From JABFRJ01 sp964389095 (GTDB taxonomy: Bacteria > Pseudomonadota > Alphaproteobacteria > Rhizobiales > Hyphomicrobiaceae), in assembly GCA_964389095.1 (NCBI GenBank), contig CAYMEB010000002.1, positions 1 through 64,000 on the forward strand: a stretch of 64,000 nucleotides of DNA, in the 5' to 3' direction. A program made the position numbers and the translations under genes. The first letter of the stretch is position 1. Every line of letters starts with the position of its first letter. Under the pieces are notes generated by a model. The model was not told where the DNA came from, made no database searches, and was given only the letters and a program-made list of their open reading frames with translations. Positions 26,454-35,571 of this stretch are shown here, one piece after another.

Positions 26454-27080
26454 GACCTGGTCGGCGAACCGGGACAGCGCATCGGCGACCGCTATCAGGT
26501 TGGCTTTGCGTGTGTAGCCCGAGGCGCCGCGTGGGCCGAAGTCGTGATCGCCGTCTCCGATCCATTCGATCTTGATGTTGGACGGCAGGCTGAGCGCTTC
26601 GACCTCGGCCCGATTGCCGAACGGGTCGCGCTCGCCCTGCACGATCAACGCCGGGCACACGGCCTGCTGGAGATGCGTGACGCGCGGGGCATCGGGTTTG
26701 GCTGGAGGGTGGAACGGATAGCCCAGGCAGACGAGGGCCTTGATCGCGGCCGTTCGGAAGCACGCGTCGGCGATCATGCTGGCGACGCGGCCGCCCATGC
26801 TCTTGCCGCCGATCAGCAGGGGCAGATCCCGCCCCGCAGAGGCAACGGCTGCGCGATACTCGTCGAGAAGCAGGTCAGCCATGGGTGGCGGACGGCGCTT
26901 GCCGCCCTGGCGTCTCGCCGCCATGTAGGCGAACTCGAACCGGAGGACGTCGATACCGCGCTCGGCCAGTAGAGACGACATTTCATTCATGAAGCGGCTG
27001 TCCATCGGCGCGGCTGCGCCGTGAGCAAGCAGGAGCCGGCACTTCGCCTTGTCATCGGGAGACGTGCGCAGGAACTCCAT
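26445..27080 (-). CDS. Alpha/beta hydrolase family protein
   Basis: 211 residues. The nucleophile elbow is GGKSMGGRVAS and the catalytic His lies in GDGDHDFGPR; LIVQGERDPFG supplies the usual acid loop. LLLAHGAAAPMDSRFMNEM forms the oxyanion region. This matches the small COG3571-type hydrolases whose substrates are unknown. The start was set at ATG 27080, which has GGGAGGG 6 nt upstream; a longer frame upstream overlaps the end of ychF and has no support. It is probably cotranscribed with ychF, 26 bp upstream. Confidence 0.85.
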   Translation of the reverse strand: MEFLRTSPDDKAKCRLLLAHGAAAPMDSRFMNEMSSLLAERGIDVLRFEFAYMAARRQGGKRRPPPMADLLLDEYRAAVASAGRDLPLLIGGKSMGGRVASMIADACFRTAAIKALVCLGYPFHPPAKPDAPRVTHLQQAVCPALIVQGERDPFGNRAEVEALSLPSNIKIEWIGDGDHDFGPRGASGYTRKANLIAVADALSRFADQVGG

Positions 27081-27106
27081 GTACGGCCCTCCCGGCTCAG
27101 GCGCCG

Positions 27107-28204
27107 TCAATTGTTGAAGCGGAAATGCATCACGTCGCCGTCCTTGACGACGTACTCCTTGCCTTCGAGGCGCATCTTGCCTGCGTCGCGTGCCCCGGCC
27201 TCGCCAGACAGGGCAACATAATCCTCATACGCGATGGTTTCGGCGCGAATGAAGCCTTTCTCGAAGTCCGTGTGGATGACGCCTGCAGCCTGCGGGGCAC
27301 GGGTGCCGCGCGTGACCGTCCAGGCACGCGCCTCTTTGGGGCCGACCGTGAAGTAGGTGATCAGATCGAGCAAGCCGTATCCGGCGCGGATGAGTTTGTT
27401 CAATCCAGGCTCGCTCAGGCCGAGATCTGCGAGGAAGGCTTCCCTGTCGGCGGGGTCGAGACCGGCAAACTCGCTCTCGATCTTCGCCGAGATCGCAACG
27501 CAGGCAGCGCCTTCCGCCTTGGCGCGTTCCTCGACCTTGCGCGAGAATGCGTTGCCCGCAGCGGCCGAGGCTTCGTCGACATTGCAGACGTAGACGACCG
27601 GCTTTGCCGTCAGCAGCTGGAGACCGCGAAAGATCGGCTTCTCCTCGTCGTTGACGACCGCCATGCGTGCAGGCTTGCCTTCACGCAGAAGCGGCAACAC
27701 TTTTTCGATCACGGTCAGGACAGCCTTGCTTTCCTTGTCGCCGGACTTCGCCTTCTTCTCGAGGTTCGGCACTCGCTTTTCCAGACTGTCCAGGTCGGCG
27801 AGCATCAATTCCGTCTCGACGGTGTCGGCATCCGATACCGGATCGATCTTGCCCTCGACGTGCGTGATGTCGCCGTCTTCGAAGCAACGCAGCACATAGG
27901 CCACGGCGTCGACCTCACGAATATGGGAGAGAAACTGGTTGCCGAGCCCTTCGCCTTTGGAAGCGCCGCGCACCAGTCCGGCGATATCGACGAATGTGAG
28001 GCGTGTGGGGATGATCTTCGCCGACTTGGCGATGGCGGCGAGGCTGTCGAGGCGCGGATCGGGAACGCCGACCTCACCCACGTTGGGCTCGATCGTGCAG
28101 AACGGATAGTTTGCCGCCTCCGCCGCAGCGGTCTGCGTCAGCGCGTTGAAAAGGGTCGACTTGCCGACATTCGGCAGGCCGACGATGCCACACTTGAAGC
28201 CCAT
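27107..28204 (-). CDS. ychF: Redox-responsive ATPase YchF (Obg-like)
   Basis: 365 residues, the family length. G1 is GLPNVGKS (9-16), and G4 is the altered NVDE typical of YchF, which makes it prefer ATP over GTP. A central coiled-coil (LDSLEKRVPNLEKKAKSG) and a C-terminal TGS domain (LITYFTVGPKEARAW through DGDVMHFRFNN) complete the protein. YchF associates with ribosomes and stress responses. Start ATG 28204 was chosen over an upstream in-frame codon because MGFKCGIVG is the conserved N-terminus. Divergent from the M20 amidohydrolase. Confidence 0.95.
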   Translation of the reverse strand: MGFKCGIVGLPNVGKSTLFNALTQTAAAEAANYPFCTIEPNVGEVGVPDPRLDSLAAIAKSAKIIPTRLTFVDIAGLVRGASKGEGLGNQFLSHIREVDAVAYVLRCFEDGDITHVEGKIDPVSDADTVETELMLADLDSLEKRVPNLEKKAKSGDKESKAVLTVIEKVLPLLREGKPARMAVVNDEEKPIFRGLQLLTAKPVVYVCNVDEASAAAGNAFSRKVEERAKAEGAACVAISAKIESEFAGLDPADREAFLADLGLSEPGLNKLIRAGYGLLDLITYFTVGPKEARAWTVTRGTRAPQAAGVIHTDFEKGFIRAETIAYEDYVALSGEAGARDAGKMRLEGKEYVVKDGDVMHFRFNN

Positions 28205-28395
28205 TGGTCTCTCGGGGATGTCGTGACTGCGGATCACGCGGGCTACACCGTGCGACAGCGGCGGGCAAGCCCGCTGGTGTCGCGGCAGCCTTTCGGGCCG
28301 GTGGTTTCCGCTCGGCCGGCCTTGGATTAAGGATCATTCCAACAGCCAATTCGAGTTCGCCGGCCTCTGCCGGCCAGATGCGAGGGACGATAGAC

Positions 28396-29562
28396 ATGCC
28401 GATCATCAATTCCATCGCCGCCATGCACGACGAGGTGACCGCCTGGCGCCGCGACCTGCACGAGCACCCCGAACTGCTCTACGACGTGCACCGGACTGCG
28501 GGCATCGTCGCGGAGAAGCTGCGCGCGTTCGGTTGTGACGAGATCGTCACCGGCATCGGGAAGACCGGGGTCGTCGGCGTGATCGAGGGCCGCAAGAGCG
28601 GCTCTGGAAAGGTGATCGGCCTGCGCGCCGACATGGATGCCCTTCCGATGGACGAGATCACAGGGCTCCCGCATGCCTCGAAGACGCCAGGTAAGATGCA
28701 TGCGTGCGGTCACGACGGCCATACCGCCATGTTGCTGGGGGCAGCAAAGTACCTGGCTGAGACGCGCAACTTCGATGGGACCGCGGTGTTGATCTTCCAG
28801 CCGGCCGAGGAGGGCGGGGCCGGCGGCAAAGCCATGGTCGACGACGGCATGATGGAGCGCTGGAACATTCAGGAGGTTTACGGAATGCACAATGCGCCCG
28901 GCATCCCCGTCGGACAGTTCGCCACTCGGACCGGCCCTATTCTAGCGGCTGCGGATTTCTTTCAGATCACACTCGACGGCAAGGGGAGCCACGCAGCCGA
29001 GCCCCACAAGGGGATCGATATTCTGGTCGTGGGCGCCAACATCCTGCTGGCGTTGCAGTCGATCGTGTCACGCAACCTCGATCCTCTGAAGTCCGGCGTC
29101 GTGACGGTGGGAACTTTCAGAGGTGGGAATGCGTCGAACGTCATTCCGCAGAAGGCTGAAGTGGTCGGGACTGTCCGGTCGCTGGATCCCGAGGTTCGAG
29201 ACCTCCTGGAAAAGCGCGTGACGGAAATCGCCAACGGGATCGCCGCAGCGTACGGCGCGAGGGCGGACGTCAATTACCAACGCAACTATCCGGTGACGGT
29301 CAATCATCCCCGGCAGACGGAGTTCGCGGCGCGGGTTGCCCGCGAAGTCGTCGGCGACGACAAGGTCGAGGCGAACGTGACGCCTGTCATGGGTGGAGAG
29401 GACTTCGCATTCATGCTCGAGGCGAGGCCCGGCAACGTCATCTGGATCGGCAATGGCGATACGGCAGCCTGTCATCATCCCGCCTATGATTTCAACGACA
29501 GCGCGATCCCACACGGCATAACCTACTGGGCGCGCCTCATAGAGACGGCGATGCCCGGCTGA
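28396..29562 (+). CDS. M20 family amidohydrolase (hippurate hydrolase/N-acyl-amino acid deacylase type)
   Basis: 388 residues. Metal-site motifs are ACGHDGHTAML and FQPAEEGGAGG, with GLRADMDALPM just before them and the dimerisation domain between (GKGSHAAEPHKGIDILV). These define the M20D peptidases that hydrolyse N-acyl or N-aminoacyl amides such as hippurate or IAA-amino acids. GAGGGA lies 9 nt before ATG 28396; the open frame upstream is non-coding. The protein has no signal peptide, so it should act in the cytoplasm. The precise amide substrate is unknown. Confidence 0.9.
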   Translation: MPIINSIAAMHDEVTAWRRDLHEHPELLYDVHRTAGIVAEKLRAFGCDEIVTGIGKTGVVGVIEGRKSGSGKVIGLRADMDALPMDEITGLPHASKTPGKMHACGHDGHTAMLLGAAKYLAETRNFDGTAVLIFQPAEEGGAGGKAMVDDGMMERWNIQEVYGMHNAPGIPVGQFATRTGPILAAADFFQITLDGKGSHAAEPHKGIDILVVGANILLALQSIVSRNLDPLKSGVVTVGTFRGGNASNVIPQKAEVVGTVRSLDPEVRDLLEKRVTEIANGIAAAYGARADVNYQRNYPVTVNHPRQTEFAARVAREVVGDDKVEANVTPVMGGEDFAFMLEARPGNVIWIGNGDTAACHHPAYDFNDSAIPHGITYWARLIETAMPG

Positions 29563-29587
29563 GAGCGGCGGTCAGGCAAGAAACGGC

Positions 29588-29606
29588 GGGCGCTCTACGT
29601 GCGCCC
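29588..29606. terminator. Hairpin between convergent amidohydrolase and kinase genes
   Basis: GGGCGC (29588-29593), 7-nt loop, GCGCCC (29601-29606). It lies 25 bp past the amidohydrolase stop and overlaps the kinase stop codon. It has no T-run. Confidence 0.4.
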
Positions 29607-31577
29607 GAGCGCGGCGGCGATTGCTTCGGCCAGTTGCCGCCTGTTGTAGGGCTTCTGGAGGATCGGCCACGGGGTCGGAACGGCGCCGCTTTCCGCGACG
29701 CCTTCCGAAAACCCGGAGGTCAACAGCATTTTGACCTGGGGACGGTGGGCGGCGACCCACCGCGCTACGTCGAAACCCGATACCCCGCCGGGCATGACGA
29801 CATCGGAGAAAACAAGATCGACCTCGCGTCCGGACTGCAGAAGCGCGATTGCGGCGGCCCCGTTGACGGCATCGACCGCGACATAGCCGAGACCTTCCAT
29901 GCGCTGCATCGCGATTTCGCGGACTTCGGGGTTGTCTTCGACGACGAGCACCGTCTCCCCGCTTTCAGACATCGGCACAGCGCTGTCCGCAGTCTTGATC
30001 TCGGTCGCTGCCTCTCCATCGACCCTAGGCAGATAAAGACGGACCGTCGTACCGCGTCCGATCTCGCTGTAGATGGTCACATGTCCGCCGGACTGACGTG
30101 CAAAACCGTAGACGGTGCTGAGGCCCAGCCCGGTTCCCCGTCCAGGCTCCTTGGTGGTGAAAAACGGCTCGAACACCTTCTTCAGGGTCTCTTGCGACAT
30201 GCCTGTGCCGGTGTCGCTCATGGTCAGGCGCACATATTCGCCCGGCTTGATAGGGTCTCCGAAACCGCTTTCCCCGCCGTCGAGCACCACATTTGCGGTC
30301 TCGATCACGAGGCGACCACCTTTCGGCATGGCGTCGCGTGCATTGATCGCGAGGTTGACCACAGCGTTCTCGACCTCGCTCGGATCGGCCCGTGTCGACC
30401 AAAGGTCCGTTGCGAGGTGGGTCGTAAGCTGGATTTCCTCTCTGAGCGTCCGGTTCAGCAATTCGCTGAGGCCGACCACCTGGACGCTCAGATCCAGGAT
30501 GCTGGGTGCGAGCTTCCGTCTGCGCGCAAAGGTGAGCAAGCGGGATGTCAGACGCGCGCCCATTTCAGCCGCGCTGGCGGCACGGGCGACCAACGCGGCC
30601 GTCTCCGGATCGGTGTTGCGCTCCGCCAGCAACTCGAGATTGCCGGTGATGATGGTGAGGAGGTTGTTGAAGTCGTGCGCGACGCCGCCCGTCAGCTGGC
30701 CGACGGCCTCGAGGCGCTGAGCCTGGACCAGCGCCGACTGGGCATCCTGCCGGCGGCGCATTTCCGCTTCCAGTTCCTGAGTGCGCGCGGCAACCCTGGC
30801 CTCCAGAACCTCGTTGGTCTTCTCCAGTGCCAAGCGGCTCGCCTGCCGTTCGGTGATGTCTCGCAGCACCACCGTCAGGATCCGGCCTTGACCTGTCTCG
30901 ACGCGCGAGATCGAGGCTTCGGCGGGGAACTCGTGACCATCCCGATGCAGGCCGAAGATCGGCCTGCGCTCGCCCATGCGCCGCGACGTGACGGCGCCCT
31001 CGACGAACTGTGTCACGTGCTGATTGTGGGCTGCGCGAAGGCGCTCGGGCAGCAATATGTTCAGTGGTCGCCCGAGGACTTCGGCGGGGCGATATCCGAA
31101 TACGATTTCAGCACCCTCGTTGAAGAGCGTGATGCGGTAATCGGAGTCGACGGTAATGATCGCATCAGCCGCGATCGAGACGATGCCAGCGAGCCGGGCT
31201 TCGCTTTCGCGCAGTTGCTTGGAATTGCGGGCCACCCGATCCTGGGCATCGCGCAGCGCCAGGTTGGCAGCCGCGACTTCCGTGATGTCCCTGTGTGGTG
31301 CGGCAAGGGGGATGGGGCTGTCGATCTGCTGAGCTGCTCGGCTCAGTTCCATGATGGGTATGCCGAGCCGCCTTGCAAACCAGTACGCCATCACGCCAGA
31401 AGTGAGCGTCGCGCCGATCGCCGCAAGCCCGAAGTGGATAACGGGAGATTGGATCGAGTAGAGCGATGCGCACAGCGCCAGCTCCGGCAGCGTCACAAGG
31501 CCGGCGAACAGCAGCAGGTGTCGGCGCAGCGGCCACGGCTCCTTGCCGCCTGCCAGTTTCCATAGCGGCGTCATCAT
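29595..31577 (-). CDS. Hybrid sensor histidine kinase (2 TM, PAS, HisKA, HATPase, receiver)
   Basis: 660 residues. Two N-terminal membrane helices (LLLFAGLVTLPELALCASLY and a second ending MAYWFARRLG) are followed by a PAS domain at about 125-245 (ADAIITVDSDYRITLFNEGA). Then come the H-box GGVAHDFNNLLTIITGN, N/G1/G2 boxes (NLAINARDAMPKGG, GTGMSQ, GRGTGLGLSTVYG) and a C-terminal receiver with DLVFSDVVMPGG. The sensor likely reads a cytoplasmic cue through PAS, as the periplasmic loop is short. No cognate regulator gene is adjacent. The histidine and the receiver Asp are both present, so internal phosphorelay is possible. Confidence 0.92.
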   Translation of the reverse strand: MMTPLWKLAGGKEPWPLRRHLLLFAGLVTLPELALCASLYSIQSPVIHFGLAAIGATLTSGVMAYWFARRLGIPIMELSRAAQQIDSPIPLAAPHRDITEVAAANLALRDAQDRVARNSKQLRESEARLAGIVSIAADAIITVDSDYRITLFNEGAEIVFGYRPAEVLGRPLNILLPERLRAAHNQHVTQFVEGAVTSRRMGERRPIFGLHRDGHEFPAEASISRVETGQGRILTVVLRDITERQASRLALEKTNEVLEARVAARTQELEAEMRRRQDAQSALVQAQRLEAVGQLTGGVAHDFNNLLTIITGNLELLAERNTDPETAALVARAASAAEMGARLTSRLLTFARRRKLAPSILDLSVQVVGLSELLNRTLREEIQLTTHLATDLWSTRADPSEVENAVVNLAINARDAMPKGGRLVIETANVVLDGGESGFGDPIKPGEYVRLTMSDTGTGMSQETLKKVFEPFFTTKEPGRGTGLGLSTVYGFARQSGGHVTIYSEIGRGTTVRLYLPRVDGEAATEIKTADSAVPMSESGETVLVVEDNPEVREIAMQRMEGLGYVAVDAVNGAAAIALLQSGREVDLVFSDVVMPGGVSGFDVARWVAAHRPQVKMLLTSGFSEGVAESGAVPTPWPILQKPYNRRQLAEAIAAALGRT

Positions 31578-31639
31578 CGGTTCATGTCCGCTCCGAAGAA
31601 CGCAAGTCGGTCCAGCGCTGGAGGCTTCAGCAGCAACTG

Positions 31640-32812
31640 CTAGCCGCCCGTCGATGCGTTGACCCAGGGCCCCAGGTACATCGAGCGCATCGGCTCGTCG
31701 AGCAGGATCGCCTGCTCGTAGGCGCCGAAGCCGTTGAAACGGCCGGCGATCGCACGACCGTATGCTCCCAGATTGCAGATTTCGATGTAGTCGCCTTCAG
31801 CGATGTCCGCAGGGAGAAGAAACGGTCCCGCCATGCGATCGATCGAGTCGCAGGTCGGGCCCCAGAACGAAAACTTCTCGAGTTGGCCACCCTGTGCCGT
31901 CCGTCCGACGAGCCGAGCCGGGTAGACCCACGACAGATGGGCCGCGTCGAACAGCGCGCCGTAGGCACCGTCGTTGATGAAGAGTTCGCTGCCGCGCCGC
32001 GCGTTGACCCGGACGATCAAGCTTTCAGCTTCCGCAACCAGGGCGCGTCCGGGTTCGCACATCAAGCGGCAATTGTCCTTGACGGGCAGGTCGTCGACCC
32101 CCGCCCGGATAGCGTCCATGAATGCGCCGAGCGGCGCTGGATTACCCTCGGCATAGATGGACGGGAAGCCACCGCCGACGTCGAGACGATCCAAGACGAC
32201 GCCGGCCTCGACGATCAGACGGCGGACATCGGCGAGTGCCGTCGTGTAGGCCTCGGGGGAGACGGTCTGCGAACCGACGTGAAAGGTGATGCCGAGTTCC
32301 TTCGCCACCCGTCGGGCCTTGACCAGGAGCGCGGGCGCCTTCTCCCGATCGACGCCGAACATGTGCTGCAGCGGCAGATGCGAATTCTTCGGCGCTACGG
32401 CGATGCGAACCCACAGCGTGAGGTCCTTGCAGTCGCCGGTCTCCTCCATGATCTTCGCAAGCTCGGCTTCGCTGTCGAGGGCGAAGGAGCGCACGCCGAA
32501 TGCTCGGAAAGCGCGCCGGATGGCGTGGCGAGACTTCACGGGATGCATGAAATGGAGATTGGCATCGGGGATGGTTGCGGCGTCCTCGATCTCGGGCAGG
32601 GATGCCACGTCGAAATGCCGGATGCCCGCCCCGTAAAGGGCGCCAAGCAGGAACGGTGACGCGTTCGCCTTGACCGCATAGGCGACGTCTCCGGGGAAAT
32701 TGGAGATGAACCAGCGCGCGGCACGCCCTGCGGCGTGCGGTCTCAACCCGAAGGTCGGCCGGTCGGGACGGCGCGAGCTTACGAGATCGCCGGCGGTCTT
32801 AAACCGTTCCAT
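31640..32812 (-). CDS. PLP-dependent ornithine/diaminopimelate decarboxylase-like enzyme (fold type III)
   Basis: 390 residues. The PLP lysine is in YAVKANASP, followed by HVGSQT, the glycine loop LDVGGGFPS, CEPGRALVAEA and the cross-subunit cysteine motif WGPTCDSIDR. The C-terminal NLGAYGRAIAGRFNGFG is typical of the eukaryotic-type ornithine/lysine decarboxylases common in alphaproteobacteria, which make putrescine or cadaverine. ATG 32812 has GGAGG 9 nt upstream. It lies 62 bp upstream of the kinase gene on the same strand. Amino acid specificity was not resolved. Confidence 0.88.
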   Translation of the reverse strand: MERFKTAGDLVSSRRPDRPTFGLRPHAAGRAARWFISNFPGDVAYAVKANASPFLLGALYGAGIRHFDVASLPEIEDAATIPDANLHFMHPVKSRHAIRRAFRAFGVRSFALDSEAELAKIMEETGDCKDLTLWVRIAVAPKNSHLPLQHMFGVDREKAPALLVKARRVAKELGITFHVGSQTVSPEAYTTALADVRRLIVEAGVVLDRLDVGGGFPSIYAEGNPAPLGAFMDAIRAGVDDLPVKDNCRLMCEPGRALVAEAESLIVRVNARRGSELFINDGAYGALFDAAHLSWVYPARLVGRTAQGGQLEKFSFWGPTCDSIDRMAGPFLLPADIAEGDYIEICNLGAYGRAIAGRFNGFGAYEQAILLDEPMRSMYLGPWVNASTGG

Positions 32813-32983
32813 TGCATGCAACCTCCACCAGTGGACGCGATTTCACGTCGCCGCTCGGCGACGCAATTCGACCAGCAGAAGTCGCGACGACTTCCGGCTC
32901 CGCAATTAGGGGCTGGGGACCGCCGTGTAAAGTGGTTCGTCCGGGCCCTGGAGCCGAGGCGGAGGCAGAATTGCCGGGTTGCC

Positions 32984-33733
32984 TCAGTAGGTTGCCCGGC
33001 CGCCCGAAATGTCGAGCACCTGCCCGGTCGTGAACGAGCAATCCGAGGACGAGGCGAATGCGATCAGCGCGGCGACCTCCTCGACCGTGACGAACCGGGC
33101 GCGCGGGATCTTCGAGAGCATGTAGTCGATGTGCTCCTGAGTGATCTGGTCGAAAATTGCGGTGCGCGCGGCTGCCGGAGTGATCGCATTCACGGAGATG
33201 TCGTAACCGGCCAGCTCCTTTCCGAGGGACTTGGTCAAGCCGATGAGGGCGGCCTTCGAGGCCGAGTACGCCGAGGCGTTCGGATTGCCTTCCTTGCCGG
33301 CGATCGATGCGATGTTGACGATGCGGCCATAGTTCTGGGCGATCATGCCGGGTACCACCGCCTTGCAGCAGTTGAACGGCCCTTCCACATTGACCAGCAT
33401 GGTCCGGCGCCAGTCGTCGAGTTTGACTTCCCAGAGTTTAGCCGTCGGCCCGGCGATGCCGGCATTGTTCACCAGGATGTCGACCCGGCCGAAGGCGGAG
33501 ACCGTCTTGTCGCGGGCTGCTGCGACGGAGCCGGTGTCCGTCACGTCGCACTGAACGGCGATGACGGCTGAGCCGATGGCGCTGGCGGTCCTTTCGGCAT
33601 GCGCCTTGTCGTAGTCCCAGATCGCGACTTTGGCGCCCGACGCTACGAAGCGTTCCGTCGCGGCCTTGCCGATGCCCTGAGCCCCGCCCGTGACGACCGC
33701 CACACGGCCGGTCAGGTCGATCTTGTTCGCCAT
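32984..33733 (-). CDS. SDR-family oxidoreductase (FabG-like)
   Basis: 249 residues with the classical SDR motifs TGGAQGIG (cofactor), NNAG, and the catalytic Ser-Tyr-Lys in NIASIAGKEG plus YSASKAALIG. The C-terminus is FTTGQVLDISGGRATY, as in 3-oxoacyl-ACP reductase relatives. Start ATG 33733 has a GGGGGGA ribosome site; upstream residues in the frame are non-coding. It lies 171 bp downstream of nothing on its strand and is divergent from the DsbA-like genes. It could be a sugar, hydroxy-acid or acyl reductase; the substrate is unknown. Confidence 0.87.
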   Translation of the reverse strand: MANKIDLTGRVAVVTGGAQGIGKAATERFVASGAKVAIWDYDKAHAERTASAIGSAVIAVQCDVTDTGSVAAARDKTVSAFGRVDILVNNAGIAGPTAKLWEVKLDDWRRTMLVNVEGPFNCCKAVVPGMIAQNYGRIVNIASIAGKEGNPNASAYSASKAALIGLTKSLGKELAGYDISVNAITPAAARTAIFDQITQEHIDYMLSKIPRARFVTVEEVAALIAFASSSDCSFTTGQVLDISGGRATY

Positions 33734-34001
33734 GATGTATCCCCCCAATCGCGTCAATCGAGTTAGCCTTACCCGGGGGCGTCCACCGCGCAAGTCGATC
33801 TTCCAGGGCCGCATCGCGGCGGGGATCAGCCATGCGGATGCGTCCTGATGCCGCCTGATCGGTGTTCACCGCGATGTGATGCAGCTTTCGCCTTAATCCC
33901 GGAATTGAAACCTGCTAACCGCTTTCGGGTGACAATTCCGGCGATCCAGCCGCCGCTGCGCGGTCTGCGGGCGTCGGGACCGTGCAAGAGGACATGGCAG
34001 C

Positions 34002-34697
34002 ATGAGCATGAATTCTGGTCGACGCCGCGTGGAACGGCGTGCGGTGCTTGCAGCGGGTGCCGCCGCGATCGGTGCCCTGGTGGTTCCGGTGGCCTCGTCC
34101 TGGGCGCAACGTCGCCCGCCTGCGGTGGCGGAAGTTTCCGTCGTGGATCTGATGAAGGCGGGGCCCTTGCCGGATCTGGCCATGGGCAAGGCCGACGCGC
34201 CCGTGACGATCGTCGAATATGCCTCGATGACCTGCGGCCACTGCGCGAACTTTCACGTGAAGGTGTTTCCCGCGCTCAAGGAAAAATACATCGACACGGG
34301 CAAGGTGCGGTTCGTCTTCCGCGAGTTCCCGCTCAACAATCAGGCCGTTGCTGCTTCGATGCTCGCTCGCTGTACCGGTAGCGACGAGAAGGCGATAGCG
34401 TTCAACTCCGTGATGTTCAGCACCCAGAATGACTGGGCGTTCGTTCCGGAGAACCAGTTCGTGCCGCAATTGTTCAAGATGGCTCGGCAGGCGGGTTTCA
34501 CCCAGGAGTCGTTCGACAAGTGCCTGACCGATCAGTCGCTGCTCGACAAGTTGATAGAGATGCGCGAGCGCGGCTCGAAGATGTTCGGCGTCGAATCGAC
34601 CCCGACATTCTTCATCAATGGCAAGCGCCTTACGGACCGGTCCGACCAGATCGAGAGTTTCGACAAGGCCCTCCAGGCCATTCTGCCCAAGACCTGA
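34002..34697 (+). CDS. DsbA-family thiol-disulfide oxidoreductase, exported
   Basis: 231 residues. An N-terminal export signal with RRAVLAAGAAAIGALVVP, starting at an arginine pair (RRRVERR), could use Tat or Sec and is cleaved near SSWAQ. The thioredoxin fold follows, with VEYASMTCGHCANFHVKVFP holding the redox pair CGHC and cis-Pro in STPTFFING. Such DsbA/DsbG-like proteins form or isomerise disulfides in the periplasm. This gene precedes smc with another DsbA-like gene between, an order often seen in alphaproteobacteria. The next gene starts 7 bp later. Confidence 0.88.
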   Translation: MSMNSGRRRVERRAVLAAGAAAIGALVVPVASSWAQRRPPAVAEVSVVDLMKAGPLPDLAMGKADAPVTIVEYASMTCGHCANFHVKVFPALKEKYIDTGKVRFVFREFPLNNQAVAASMLARCTGSDEKAIAFNSVMFSTQNDWAFVPENQFVPQLFKMARQAGFTQESFDKCLTDQSLLDKLIEMRERGSKMFGVESTPTFFINGKRLTDRSDQIESFDKALQAILPKT

Positions 34698-34704
34698 GGG
34701 TTGC

Positions 34705-35490
34705 GTGGCTCAAGCCGGACATCGATTGCGAACAGCGGCGGCCGCCGCAGGGCTCGTGCTGACGCTGCTGGCGGGGTGCGGGGGCGACGCACTCGGCCCC
34801 GGCGCGCTCACCGGGGCCACCGGGAGCGGTGGTGCTCAGACGGCGGACAAGGCCGCGTTCAATCCATTCTCGAACGAGCCGGAGACGGCGACGGGCGGCC
34901 GTGAGGTTATCCAGAATCCGAGCGTCGCCGAGGTGATGCAGGCAGGCCCGCTCGGCGAGATGAGTTGGGGGCGGGAGCATGCCCCGGTCACGCTGATTAA
35001 GTACGCCTCGCTGACGTGCCCCTACTGCCGCAAGTTCCAGCTCGAGACCTACCCGCAGCTCAAGAGGGAGTACATCGACACGGGCAAGGTGCGCTTCATC
35101 ATCCGGGAGTTCCCGATCGGCAAGGCATCGGGCACGGCGACGGTCGCTCTGCGGTGCGCACCTCCAGATAAATATCTGATATTATACGAGAAATTTCTTT
35201 CTCAGCAGAGCCAGTGGGTGTCCCAAGAGGTCCGCATCGATCAGATCGGGCGGGTCGCGGCCCAGGTGGGGATAACTGGCGAGCAGTTCGACAACTGTCT
35301 GAAGAATCAGGACATGATTCAGAAGTTGAACTGGGTCAAGGAACGGGGCAGGAAGCTGGGCGTGATCGGGACGCCGAATTTCTTCGTGAACGGCCGGCTC
35401 GTGAAGTCCGTGATCGGGATGCCTGAAATCCGCGCCGTGGTCGATCCGTTGATCTCGGGTCGTGTCGCTGCGGTCCCCGGCACCAATTGA
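34705..35490 (+). CDS. DsbA-family thiol-disulfide oxidoreductase, lipoprotein
   Basis: 261 residues from GTG 34705, with GAGGG 5 nt upstream. The signal LVLTLLAGCGGD is a lipobox with the acylated Cys in LAGC, so the protein should be membrane-anchored. A Gly/Ala-rich linker leads to a DsbA fold with YASLTCPYCRKFQ (redox pair CPYC) and a cis-Pro loop GTPNFFVNGRLV. It is a paralogue of the upstream gene: YIDTGKVRF is shared exactly and both have VAEVMQAGPL or equivalent spacers. One soluble plus one anchored member suggests different periplasmic clients. Confidence 0.87.
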   Translation: MAQAGHRLRTAAAAAGLVLTLLAGCGGDALGPGALTGATGSGGAQTADKAAFNPFSNEPETATGGREVIQNPSVAEVMQAGPLGEMSWGREHAPVTLIKYASLTCPYCRKFQLETYPQLKREYIDTGKVRFIIREFPIGKASGTATVALRCAPPDKYLILYEKFLSQQSQWVSQEVRIDQIGRVAAQVGITGEQFDNCLKNQDMIQKLNWVKERGRKLGVIGTPNFFVNGRLVKSVIGMPEIRAVVDPLISGRVAAVPGTN

Positions 35491-35571
35491 GCCGGTGGTG
35501 CCTTTTCGCAGGTGGACCGGCACCGAGCCATCTGACCCCTCTGACCCCTCGGAGTGCCTGAGGACCGCCTG

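Noticed and set aside
29634..31565. 643-residue plus-strand frame antisense to the hybrid kinase
   Set aside because: No motif is visible, while the minus strand encodes intact PAS, HisKA, HATPase and receiver domains.
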